Part shown: in pieces, positions 25,200 through 36,654 of the stretch
How the letters are laid out: each line of letters begins with the position of its first letter
How positions within the stretch are numbered: position 1 is the stretch's first letter
Assembly (NCBI GenBank): GCA_003550325.1
Contig: QKWP01000357.1
Location: forward strand, 206,697 to 270,696
Reading direction: 5' to 3'
DNA: 64,000 nt
Origin: Gigaspora rosea
Lineage: Eukaryota; Glomeromycota; Glomeromycetes; Diversisporales; Gigasporaceae
Position numbers and translations under genes: made by a program
Notes under the pieces: generated by a model
The model's database searches: none
Seen by the model: the letters and a program-made list of their open reading frames with translations, nothing else
What the model was told of the DNA's origin: nothing

Positions 25200-25375
25200 T
25201 CTCAATAAAGTATATTTGTAATATAATGATCAAAGCAATTATTAAAGAAATCAAAATTTTTAAGCGCAGCATTGCGGGTTCTGATGATCTCGTGTTGAAG
25301 GTGAACAACCCATGGATCGTGAAGAAATTATGCAGAAATTACGTCTGATTTTATTGAAATGGAGTATTCTTAGTT
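25200..25375 (+). pseudogene. Cytochrome P450 relic, short copy
   Basis: NNPMDREEI-like sequence and a shortened counterpart of the HLVEITSGFIET stretch seen at 36657-36720 can be read here with changes. It is the only P450 part left before the promoter of copy G starts abruptly at about 25385. It is identified only through its better-preserved twin. Confidence 0.45.
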
Positions 25376-25610
25376 AATTTTTTTTTTGCGATGTCACATT
25401 ATCATTTTTTACAGGAGGGTCACCAAAATTCCGGGCCGAATGCGTCGATTCTATAGCAAAGTTATCAGATGGGCATTTTTTACTTAATTAACGAATGGAT
25501 ATGATTTCATTAGTGAAATTTTTAATTATCTTGGACAAAATCGATCGGTTCCGATCCAGCGACCAGTATTCCGACTCGGAGTTATTATTACTCAATTGAG
25601 AATGCGACAA

Positions 25611-26005
25611 CAGGGCCGATGATTTTCTGTGTTTCACATAATACCGCAGAATTCACAGAAATAGGTTTATATCACAGAATATATTTATAACACCGCGGAA
25701 TATTACAGAAAATAGTGAATTATATAGAAAATCACATCATTTAACCACAGAAATCAAATAAATCCTAATTTTAGAAAGTGGATGATTTAATTTAGGCCAG
25801 TATCGGTAACTCTCGGAAAGTAGATAATTAATGAATACGCATGTTGGTCGGAAAGTTTTGGGAACATATAGTTTGTTAATAAAGTCTGCATGAATTTATG
25901 CTCATTTTAGCACATAATTAGTCATTTTACCGCATCACATCACGTAATAATTTATTTTTTATATGCACAAAATTTTTTTTAGCACCACAGAAAATCATCG
26001 GTCCG
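25611..26005. mobile_element. hAT-like MITE in the promoter of copy G
   Basis: 395 bp with termini CAGGGCCGATGATTTTCTGT and, inverted, CGGACCGATGATTTTCTGTG. A perfect 8 bp duplication TGCGACAA flanks it (25603-25610 and 26006-26013). The same stretch before copy A reads GAATGCGACAATCGCTGTG without the insertion (about 1054-1072). Interior is AT-rich with repeated CACAGAA motifs and no coding capacity. Confidence 0.88.
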
Positions 26006-26017
26006 TGCGACAATCGC

Positions 26018-26051
26018 TGTGTTACAGTAGTTGTACATAAATAGTGTAACT
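26018..26051 (+). promoter_or_regulatory. Core promoter cassette of BTB copy G
   Basis: Same cassette, only 24 bp before the ATG because the usual A/T leader is missing, and it starts 12 bp after the MITE. The upstream promoter block is thus pushed away by 403 bp. Confidence 0.5.
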
Positions 26052-26075
26052 AGTCGTTATTTGCTCATTTCAAAA

Positions 26076-27672
26076 ATGGCAAAATTTTTTGAAAAGCTTT
26101 CAAATGATTGCCTCGAACTTCTTGATGATAAAGAAGATTTTAATGTAATCATTAATGTTGGAGAATCACCCAATAATAAGATATTCCAAGCACATACTAA
26201 TATTTTAAGATATAGATCTTTATATTTTCGTAATGAATTAGCAAATATTAGTAAAGATACTAATAACATTAAAACGATTAATTAAAACATGTTTCTATTC
26301 AACAATTTGAAATAATTATTAGATAATTTTTATATTTTGGTGAGCAAGCCAGTAAATTAAAGCTTTATTTTAAAGGCACAAAATTTACAAGCTCATTAAT
26401 ATGACGGTTACTCAGTTTATGTATCATGTATATGCGAGAACTAATTTTGAATTATTAAACTTAATTATTTAATTAGATATATTTACGGAGGAGTGGTTTT
26501 GTCGGAAAAAGATCAAGACGTATCATTTATTTTTGAGCTCGTCCTTGTTGCTTCCGAATTTCGTCTTGATGAATTGGTAAAACACCTTGAAACAAATTAA
26601 TTAAAGAAAATGCACACTGGCTTCGTTTAAATTTTGCAAACGTTTATCTTAAAAGTTTCCAAAATGAAAACCTTCAAGAATTGCAAAAATGGAGCAACGA
26701 TATTCTGGCAAAGTATCCAGATAAAATTTTTGAGTCAGAAAATTTTACCTCTCTTCCAGAAAATGCACTAATTTCACTTATTAAACGAGATGATTTACAG
26801 ATGGATGAAGGAAAAATCTGGGATGATGTAATAAGATGGGGCATTGCTCAAAGTACAGATTTATCGACTGATACAAAAGATTGGACCCATGAAAACTTTT
26901 TGACTTTAAAGAATATTTTACGGAATTGCTTACCTCTTATCCGTTATTTCCATATGTCAAATAAAGATATTTATGACAAAGTGAAACCATATAAAAATAT
27001 CCTTGAAGAAAATCTTTGGGATGATATACTCCAAAAATCTCTTATTCCAGATAGACAAATATTATCAACAATTCTTCCACCTCGTAAAATTTTAACATCA
27101 ACATTACCATCTAGAGTAACTGAATCATTTTCTTCATCGGTTATCAATGAAGCTCATTCAGCAGAAATAGCATCATGGATTGATAAAAAAACTGACACAT
27201 ACTCTGTAACAAATAATCCATATAAATTTAAATTACTTCTTTGTGGAACAAGAGATGGCTTTACTGTTCAATCATTTTGGAATTATGTAATGAGCAAGCA
27301 AACACCGTTGTAGTAATGAAGATTAATGGCACTGATGAAATACTTGGTGGGTATAATCCACTCCAATGGAATAAATCAGATGGTTGGAAAAATTGCAATG
27401 AAAGTTTTATTTTTTCATTGAAAAATGGCACTATTCAACCCTCTATTTTAAGTCATGTAAAAGCAAATTGTTCATCATTTGCGATTTATAATGACATGAA
27501 TTATGGTCCAACTTTTGGCGCTGGTCATGATATTTATATGGGAAATAATTCCAATCAAGCTAACAACTGTTATTATTATCATTATTCATATGAAAAAGCA
27601 ATTAGAAACCAAATTTGCGAATTTAAATTTTGTGTAGATGAATACGAAGTATTTCAAATTCAGAGAGTGTAG
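26076..27672 (+). pseudogene. BTB-BACK-TLDc copy G (splice donor lost, frameshifts)
   Basis: Exon 1 26076-26322, intron 26323-26476, exon 2 26477-27672. One T is missing near 26282 in exon 1. The intron starts AT instead of GT at 26323-26324. One base is lost near 26597 (KHLETN...) and one T near 27285 (FWN). BACK and linker are open from about 26650 to 27310 and TLDc from about 27285 to the stop at 27670, where the usual Glu end is Val (IQRV). Confidence 0.85.
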
Positions 27673-27719
27673 AGATATCTAACGAATAGTTTATTCAATA
27701 CGTGCACAATGCCCTTAAT

Positions 27720-28915
27720 TATTATGCACATTAGTGAAAATTGTATTGATGATTAACAACAAAAGTTGTTAAAAAATTTTTATTATATGTAATATCAATA
27801 TATTCAGATGCCGTTATGACCAGAGGCGTTTTTTTCGATTTCTTAATTTTATTAATAATAATATTGTTACATATAGGTGTAAACTTCTTCGTTATGAAGT
27901 AAAAAAATGAAAGAATACAATTTGGTGTACTAAACCTGATTTACCTGTTAGAATTTGTGTTATTCAAAAGAAGTAAATGTTAATAAATTTAGGACGTTAG
28001 GACGTTGTTGTGCCCTGAATTGTAAAGCAATAATTATACAAGCGCAGATTAGCTTCGGCATAATTTAGTTGTGCGGGATGGATATTTTATTTATGACTTC
28101 GGGTTCAATGATAGTTTGACTCGAAGATAGTGGGATCAGATTATGTGTACAATTCTGTTAAGCTACTCTGCGTTTTACTATTATTTTATTCCTATATTCG
28201 TTCTTTTTCTCCCACTTTATTAATAAAAGATTATTTACATTTCTACTCTACACACCAGTGCACAAAATTATTGTATGACATATCCTGATTTTCTTCCGAC
28301 GATGTTTCTACCAAACTATCAATAAATATATTATTATTTGATGGTTGTTGCATATCTGATATTACTTAATATTCCAGTGATAAGCAATGGAATTCCGATT
28401 GCTAAAAAAACTGATACGGAATTTTTCTTAATATATTATTAATCATAAAAATGAAATACTGTAATAATATATTATAAATTATCATAATGAATGAAATTAT
28501 GGAATATCCCCATCATAAAAAAATGATGTAATTATTAGAGATTAACAAAAATCAGCACAACAATGTTCTCAAATATCTTCGTAAATGTGATTTCTAGTGA
28601 TCGAAATAGAACACAAGTATTAGGATGATAGTTATTCTTATATCACTATCAATATATAATACGAATAACGAAATTGAGACTTGCACAAATATCACATTTA
28701 TTGATCCATAATCGACATAATAGATCAAAATACTTGTGCAGCTTTTGTCGATTCTACAGTATGTGGTTTATTATATGACATCGAAAATTTTATTGCTTAT
28801 TACGTGCCTATCAATTCCTATATGTTATTATTATACAATTTTTAAGGATAATACTGTAATATGTCGCTGAAAAGAATTATTTATTCTTTAAGTTTTTATT
28901 AACGAAAGTTCATGA
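27720..28915 (+). pseudogene. Unidentified decayed module U, unit G
   Basis: Module U with the TYPDFLPTMFLPN-like segment at about 28276-28312 (GDIN part deleted) and the STVCGLL-like segment near 28753-28780. Confidence 0.4.
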
Positions 28916-28974
28916 AAAAGCGCTACAATAATTGTAATTATTTTTATATTACAAAGTTTTGATAATCAGTCACA

Positions 28975-29503
28975 AAAAAGAAGGTTGGACAAAAAAGTTT
29001 GTAGATTGAAATAAGAAATATAACCGCTTTAAGTAATCGTGGAAAAACTTCTCAGCAAATAGGCGATATGAAGAATCGTAGATTTAAATAAATTTGAACC
29101 ATTAATGCAGCAATTTAAGTAATCATGGAGAAACTTATCTAGAGATTGGCAGATATGAAGAATTACTGCAGATTTATGATAAATAAATCATTAGAAATTA
29201 ATCCAAATAATCCAAATAATGCAACCACCTGCAGATTTCTGATAAATAAATCATTCGAAATTAATTCAAATAATCCAAATAATGCAACCACTTTATCAGC
29301 AGATAGGCAGATACGAAGCTCATTTGCTGATTTGTTAATAAATAAATCATTAGAATTTGATCCAAATAATGCAGCAATTTTAAGTGATCGTGGAGAAACT
29401 TATCTAAAAATAGGAAAATATGAAGAATCTCTTGTAGGTTTAAATAATTCATTAGAAATTGATCCAAATGATGCAAAAACTTTAAATAATCCTGGATTAT
29501 AGC
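28975..29503 (+). pseudogene. TPR-repeat gene relic, unit G
   Basis: Longest open TPR relic: about 118 codons (29146-29502) with NKSLEINPNNPNNATT, NKSLEFDPNNAAILSDRG, ETYLKIGKYEESL and EIDPNDAKTLNNPGL, then stop. The repeats are not in regular 34-residue register at the start, showing internal deletions. There are no helices outside the repeats. Confidence 0.65.
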
Positions 29504-29816
29504 GGGTTGCAAAAGGTGTAACAAAATAAATTATAGTTTAAGCATTTTAAAATAACAATTTCATGAATATAATTTCATTTTACTTCAGTAATTGTATAAA
29601 GTTTTTTAAATTTTTTTTTTATTTTTTCGAATAAAAAGTTTTTAATAAAAACCTCATTTTTTTTTCTTTTTGCAATGTCACATTATCATTTTTTAACTTA
29701 GCAGTTAGTAATGATCTTAGATACTGCCGACCAGTATTCCAATGCACTCCGACGTATTCCTACCCGGATTTGGATGCCCACCCGTAAAAAATACATGTAT
29801 GGGAATGCGTAATCGC

Positions 29817-29850
29817 TGTGTTACAGTAGTTGTACATAAATAGTGTAACT
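29817..29850 (+). promoter_or_regulatory. Core promoter cassette of BTB copy H
   Basis: Conserved block, 50 bp before the ATG at 29901. Confidence 0.5.
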
Positions 29851-29900
29851 TTATGCATTTTAAATTTTAGCTGTTAGCGGTAGACCAAACAATTTCAAAA

Positions 29901-31503
29901 ATGATAAAATTTTTCGAAAAGCTTTCAAATGATTGCCTCGAACTTCTTGATGATAAAGAAGATTTTAATGTAATCATTAATGTTGGAGAATCACCCAATA
30001 ATAAATATTCCAAGCACATACTAATATTTTAAGATATAGATCTTTATATTTTCGTATTGAATTAGCAAATATTAGTAAAGACACAAATAACATTAAAACG
30101 ATTAATTTAAAACATGTTTCTATTCAACAATTTGAAATAATTATTAGGTAATTTTTATATTTTGGATATTTTGGTGAGCCAGTAAATTAAACCTTTATTT
30201 TAAAGGCACAAAATTTACACGTTCATTAATATGACGGCTACTCAGTTTATGTATCATGTGTATGCGAGGACTAATTGTGAATTATTAAACTTAATAATTT
30301 AATTAGATATATTTACGGAGGAGTGGTTTTGTCAGAAAAAGATCAAGACGCATCATTTATTTTTGAGCTCGTCCTTGTTGCTTCCGAATTTCGTCTTGAT
30401 GAATTGGTAACCCACCTTGAAACACAGTTAATTAAAGAAAATGCACACTGGCTCCGTTTAAATTTTGCAAACGTTTATCTTAAAAGTTTCCAAAATGAAA
30501 ACCTTCAAGAATTGCAAAAATGGTGCAACGATATTCTGGCAAAGTATCCAGATAAAATTTTTGAGTCAGAAAATTTTACTTCTCTTCCAGAAAATGCACT
30601 AATTTCGCTTATTAAACGAGATGATTTACAGATGGATGAAGGAAAAATCTGGGAATATGTTATAAAATGGGGAATTGCTCAAAGTACAGATTTACCGAAT
30701 GATACAAAGGATTGGTCCCATGAAATCTTTTGACTTTAAAGAATATTTTACGGAATTGTTTACCTCTTATCCGTTATTTCCATATGTCAAATAAAGATAT
30801 TTTTGACAAAGTGAAACCATATAAAAATATCCTTGAAGAAAATCTTTGGGATGATATACTCCAAAAATCTCTTATTCCAGATAGACAAATATTATCAACA
30901 ATTCTTCCTCCTCGTAAAATTTTAACACCAACATTACCATCTAGAGTAACTGATCCATTTCCTTCAACAGTTATCAATGAAGCACATGCAGCAGAAATAG
31001 CATCATGGATTGATAAAAAAACTGACGCATTTTCTGTAACAAATAATCCATATAAAATTAAATTGCTTCTTCGTGGAACAAGAGATGGCTTTACTGTTCA
31101 ATCATTTTGGAATTTATGTAATGAGCAAGCAAACAGTGTTGTAGTAATGAAGGTTAATGGTACTGATGAAATTCTTGGTGGATATAATCCACTCCAATGG
31201 AATAAATCAGATAGTTGGAGAACTTGCAATGATAGTTTTATTTTTTCATTGAAAAATGGCACTATCAAATCCTCTATTTTAAGTCGTGTAAAAGCAAATT
31301 ATTCATCATGTGCAATTTTTAATCACATTAAATATGGTCCAACTTTTGGCGGTGGTCATGACATTTGGATGGGTGATAATTCCAATCAAGCTAATAAATG
31401 TTATTGTAATCATGCTTCATATGAAAAAGCAATTAGAAACCAAATTGGCTACTCTGAATTTTGTGTAGAGGAATACGAAGTATTTCAAATTCAGAGAGAG
31501 TAG
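29901..31503 (+). pseudogene. BTB-BACK-TLDc copy H (two frameshifts)
   Basis: Exon 1 29901-30147, intron 30148-30306, exon 2 30307-31503. One G is missing near 30004 (NNK, exon 1) and one base near 30726 (SHEIF then stop). Otherwise BTB, BACK and a complete TLDc ending VFQIQRE are readable: 30323-30733 for BTB end plus BACK, 30730-31503 for linker plus TLDc. TLDc is closest to copy E (KSSILSRVKANYSSCAIFNH). Two single-base errors would make it intact, so raw-read support matters. Confidence 0.85.
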
Positions 31504-31559
31504 AGATATCAACAGAATAATTTATTCAATTCGTGTACAATGGCCTTAATTATTATTCA

Positions 31560-32790
31560 CATTAGTGAAAATTGTACTGATGATTAACAACAAAAGTTGT
31601 TAAAAAATTTTTATTAAATGTGATATCAATATATTCAGATGCCGTTATGATATGTGACATTTTTTCGATTTCTTAATTTTATTTTAATAATAATGTTGCT
31701 ATATATAGGTGTAAACTTCTTCGTTATGAAGTAAAAAACAGAAAGAGGACAATTGGTGTACTAAACCTGATTTATTTGTTGGAATTTGTTTTATTCAAAG
31801 AAATTAAATGTTTATAAATTTAGGACGTTGTTGTACCCTGAATTGGCAAAGTAATAATTATACAAGCGCCGATTAGTTTCGCATAATTTAGTTGTGCGAG
31901 ATGTATGATTTATTTATGACTTCGGGTTCAATGATAGTTGGACTCGAAGAAAGTGGGATCATTAAAGTGATCAGATTATGTGTACAATTCTGTTAAACTA
32001 CTCTTCGTTTTACTATTTTTTTATTCCTCTATTCATTCTTTTTCTCCCACTTTAAATAAATGATTATTTACATCTTCTCTTCACCAGTGCACAAAATTTT
32101 GGTATGACATATCCTGATTTTCTTCCGACGATGTTGCTACCAAACGGAATTTTTGGATCTGCAGCCGGAGATATCAATGAATATATTATTATTTGATGGT
32201 TGTTGCATATCTGATATTACTTATTATTCCAATGATAAGTAACGGAATTCCGATTGCTAAAAAAACTGATCCGGAATTTTCTTAATATATTATTAATCAT
32301 AAAAATGAAATACTGTAATAACATATTATAAATTATTATAATGAATGTAATTATGGAATATTCCCATCACAAGAAAATGATGTAATTATTAGAGATTGAC
32401 AAAAGTCTGCACAACAACGTTTTCGAATATCTTCGTAAATGTGATTTCCCAGTGATCGAAATAGAGCACAAGTATGATTATGATGTTACTTTTAGCTCTT
32501 CTTATACAGTACCATTATTAATATATAGTACGAATAACGATATTGAGACTTGCACAAATATCACATTTATTGATAATTGTAGCGGCTCTCAATTGCCACG
32601 ATAGATCAAAATATTTAGCAGATTTTGTCGATTCTATCGTATGTGGTTTATTAAGTGACATCGAAAATTTTATTGCCTATTACGTATATATCAATTCCTA
32701 TATGTTATTATTGTACAATTTTTAAAGGTAATAATGTAATACGTCGTTGAAAAGAATTATTTTATTCTTTAAGTTTTCTAATGATAATTT
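31560..32790 (+). pseudogene. Unidentified decayed module U, unit H
   Basis: Module U with the GMTYPDFLPTML-like segment near 32100-32140, GSAAGDINEY near 32153-32182 and a DFVDSIVCGLLSDIENFIAY stretch near 32620-32680. The last part keeps a clean frame for 30-40 residues. It is followed by the long spacer. Family unknown. Confidence 0.45.
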
Positions 32791-32972
32791 CTAATTGATT
32801 TTTAGTATAAAATAATACATTAGTATCAATAACGAATGTTCATGAAAAAGTGTGAATCAATAATTCTAATTACTTTAATATTACAAAATTTTGATAAGTC
32901 AGCAAAAAAAAAAGAAAAAAGAAGGATGGACAAGAGAGTTTGTTTGTCGATTGAAAATGAGAAATTCACTAG

Positions 32973-33429
32973 TGTCACCATCGTATGGGAGAGCTTGTTA
33001 CTTTCGTGCCGAGTTTAACTCCGATGGTTGACGTTAAAAGGTCGCATGAGTTGGGTGGAAACGGATATTTATGAATTATTAGGCATTTATTTACAAAAGG
33101 AACGAAATTATGCAACTTTTATTTTATGTAGGAATTTTGAGGGAATATATATTTTTATTAACCAAGGCGAGAGCAAGCCTTTATATTCATTTAAAAATTA
33201 TAGAGCGTTACGCTGAATTTCTAGCGATGCGCTAATAAACTAGCGTTACGCTGAAAAACTAGCGTTACGCGGAAAAACTGGCGTTACGCTATAACTACGC
33301 AAAATAATGCCTAATACTCTTAAGGTAGGATCAACATGACTATGATGGTACAATTATGGAAGGTAGGTGACAACTTAAAGAATTATACAAATACGAAATG
33401 AGGAGACGAAGGAAAAATTATTCGTTACA
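32973..33429 (-). repeat. TRIM LTR (left in window)
   Basis: 457 bp, apparently identical to 33842-34298. TG...CA termini. Confidence 0.85.
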
Positions 33430-33841
33430 TTATCCCCCCTGAAGGGCGAGCTCCTGCAAGCCTAACAAAATCTTAACAAAAGAAGAGAAACTGGAGAAAA
33501 ATCACTCAACCAAATAAAATTACTAATTTATACCCAAATTTCAAATGTAAGTCCTCGTGTTGCAATCACTGCCTATCCGTCGGCGCATCTGTGCATTGCC
33601 AACCACGAATGTCCCTCACAATCTCAACCACGAAACAAAGTCAAGTTTTTCCCTGCTCACTTATTCGGTTAATCTTACGTTAGGATCGTCATCACCGTAG
33701 TTATCTTGGAACTCGATTTTTTTCTCACTTTCGATGTTGTCTAAGGCTGGATGGTAAGATTATGGCCAGGGCTGAAATAAAGTTGAACACAAAGGCAAGA
33801 AGGCGTGGGGTTAATATCCATTCCACACAATCGGCACCATA

Positions 33842-34298
33842 TGTCACCATCGTATGGGAGAGCTTGTTACTTTCGTGCCGAGTTTAACTCCGATGGTTGA
33901 CGTTAAAAGGTCGCATGAGTTGGGTGGAAACGGATATTTATGAATTATTAGGCATTTATTTACAAAAGGAACGAAATTATGCAACTTTTATTTTATGTAG
34001 GAATTTTGAGGGAATATATATTTTTATTAACCAAGGCGAGAGCAAGCCTTTATATTCATTTAAAAATTATAGAGCGTTACGCTGAATTTCTAGCGATGCG
34101 CTAATAAACTAGCGTTACGCTGAAAAACTAGCGTTACGCGGAAAAACTGGCGTTACGCTATAACTACGCAAAATAATGCCTAATACTCTTAAGGTAGGAT
34201 CAACATGACTATGATGGTACAATTATGGAAGGTAGGTGACAACTTAAAGAATTATACAAATACGAAATGAGGAGACGAAGGAAAAATTATTCGTTACA
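33842..34298 (-). repeat. TRIM LTR (right in window)
   Basis: 457 bp, apparently identical to 32973-33429, offset 869 bp. Confidence 0.85.
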
Positions 34299-36650
34299 CT
34301 AGTCATTTCCCATTATTTAAAATTTTTTATACATCATATTTATCTTAATTATAAATGCGTTTGATCTATTAAAATATTCTGACCAATTAAATTTAATTCA
34401 CGACTCATTAACTCTGGTGCTTTACCCTCTATATGTAAGTTTTACATTTGTTCATAGTACTGTAATAGTTACTTTACACAAAAATTTTTAAGACTGTATT
34501 CCGCAAGCTTCCAAAAACTGATTTGTTTAGTCGAAAGGTTATTAAATTTGATTGGCCATTGTAATTATAAAAAAAAATAATAAATAAAACCAAAATTTTT
34601 TGATTATTAACAAGGCCCCTTTATTTGTACATGTAGTTTAATATACATATTGGTCGTTGCCCTTGATGCCTACATACGAACATGTGTTTTTCAAAAATGG
34701 CTCGCATATCAAATTAGTGTCCAAATATTACTGTTCATTTTATGACAAAATGAAATATACAGAAATAACCCATTAATTTCGAAATAAAATGCATGGGTTG
34801 GATTGTTATATAATTATTAATACACATTAAATTTTTATTATTTTACTTATTGCAATCATTGATTTTCATACATCACAAAGAAATCAGAAATCTAGAAAAA
34901 ATGCAAATCTGTGATTGGTTTGAAATAATTTTTAACCTTGGAATTTTTTTTCAGATTTCTGATTTCCGTGTGATGAAATATAACAGGAATTAAAAATATT
35001 TGGTTTTTTTTTATACATATATAAATATTAATCTTAAGAAATGATTTATTGAGGTGTTTCAGAATTAATGTTTCGGCGGATAAATAAGTGACATATTTTT
35101 ATTTCAAAGGAAATGACGTACAAATACATTCTTTTAAAGTATTAATATAGTCGCTTACTGTAGAAAGTTACAAAAGGTGGGACTGCTATGTGGTGAATAA
35201 AGCTATGCAATACAACTATACCAAAACTATCTACGCTAAATTTAAGTCACAAATCTCTAAACTAACGTCATGAGGTTATACTTAATATTAATTCTACTTA
35301 TCGGGGGAGATGGGAAGCTGAACTATCCCTCTTCAAGGTTGAAATCTTAGTTATGTGTTGTCTTTATTGCGGGAGGAAGGCTCTTCTTTTGTGTAATAAA
35401 CTTTATATATAATGGAATGCTACAAATTTTAATTAGTATTACAGTATTGTCGCAATAACGGGCATGGACGTTATTTAGAAAATCATGCCTTCTAAAAATA
35501 GGTTACATGATTTCAAAATAACGCTCACGCGCGTCCTTAAATGACGCGCACCCCGTATTAGGATTTAGCAAATAATTAGATATAATAAGCAAGTTTGAGA
35601 AAATTTTTTACTTCGTCTCAAAATATTGTCCATGCGCGTACTCTAATAACGCCATATACTCAAATTGACGCGCGGGCAGGCGTTATTTTGCGACAATACG
35701 GTATTATTCTATTTATTCTAGCGGTTCTTCATGCTCTCGTTATTCCCCTCCTTCAAATCATTTTTCGAATACCCAATATTGTGAATTATAAGAATTCGAG
35801 AACATTTAATCTTGTCTTTTTACGGTGCTATTAACAAAAAAGAAGCAATTTTATCCCCGGTTACGCTTATTTAATTTTTCTGATTCTGAATTTTAAAACC
35901 GAAAGCAGGATCTTTTAAATTTCCATTTATATTTTCTATATAATCTACTCTAAAATCTCCTATCATTTTAGTTTAGTAAAATGAGTTATAAATATCACAA
36001 CATGCATAGTGTTAAAATATATTATTTTATTAAATTTGCAGATTACAACAAGGACGTGCCTAATAACTGGCAAGTTGATGCAATAAACAACAATTTTTTT
36101 CCTATTACACTGCATTCTTAGTAGTCATATTATTTGACGTTAAATGGTGATTTGTAAAAGAATAAAATAAAAATAACCAAAATGGAACCAAAATGGGAGA
36201 TGAATTAAACCGACAATAATAGTGCTATTGTTAGATATCGTTATATAAACACTATTTGTATCAGAAATTTTAGCTTAAAAATTGTTTTTTGCTAAAACTA
36301 AAATCATGGTATCATAACTTTGATTGAAATATTTCTTGTTTTATAAATTAAACACTTTTACATTCGTTATTTTACTCGTCCGATATTTTGACCCCTCATT
36401 ATGGTCCATTTCGTTACCATTTATCGGCGCATTTTTTTAAATTTGCTAAACTCTCATAATTGGACCGAAAAAAAACCATTAAAAGATTCAAATGAAATCG
36501 GAAATTTTACATTGGTCATCTACGAGTTATAATAATATGCGACGCAAAATATCTCAATAAAGTATATTTGCAATATAATTATTCAAAGCAATTATCAAAG
36601 AAATCAAATTTTTAAGCGCACCATTGAAGGTTTTGATGATATTGTATTGA
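34299..36650. repeat. Long spacer, copy 2 of a segmental duplication
   Basis: Continuation of the spacer homologous to 22850-25310. No convincing gene: a 79-codon open frame at 35595-35834 spans the end of a MITE and is not conserved in the sister copy. Contains the mariner-like element at 35442-35701. Confidence 0.7.
35442..35701. mobile_element. Mariner-like MITE, spacer copy 2
   Basis: Ends CAGTATTGTCGCAATAACG and, inverted, CCGTATTGTCGCAAAATAAC, within TA dinucleotides at 35440-35441 and 35702-35703. Inner CACGCGCGTCC-type repeats. TA target and these termini suggest Tc1/mariner; there is no transposase. It is shared with the other spacer, so it predates that duplication. Confidence 0.65.
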
Positions 36651-36654
36651 AGTG

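Larger units (their letters stand above)
22760..25380. repeat. Long spacer, copy 1 of a segmental duplication
   Basis: About 2.6 kb that matches the DNA after copy H (about 32895-32972 and 34299-36735) along its length with many small differences. No open gene. It holds a mariner-like MITE (23959-24201), a tandem ~107 bp duplication at about 24591-24810 that is single in the other copy, an AAAAT microsatellite near 24811-24830, and the I-helix piece of a P450 relic near 25310-25365. The point where copy 2 has a TRIM insertion is uninterrupted here (CACTAGTCATTT at 22844-22855). Confidence 0.75.
32973..34298 (-). mobile_element. TRIM-like LTR element
   Basis: Two direct repeats of 457 bp (32973-33429 and 33842-34298) that look identical flank 412 bp of non-coding DNA. 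A 4 bp duplication CTAG lies at 32969-32972 and 34299-34302. On the minus strand the element begins TGTAACG and ends GGTGACA. A primer-binding-like TGGTGCCGATTGTGTGGA starts 2 bp inside one LTR (33839 downward) and a GGGGGG tract (33434-33439) lies next to the other. Each LTR has a cluster of about five GCGTTACGCT-like repeats with ~21 bp spacing. No gag or pol, so it must depend on another element. The sister spacer lacks it. Confidence 0.85.

Noticed and set aside
35595-35834. 79-codon frame that might be an N-terminal membrane anchor of the P450
   Set aside because: It crosses the end of a mariner-like MITE and is not open in the sister spacer.
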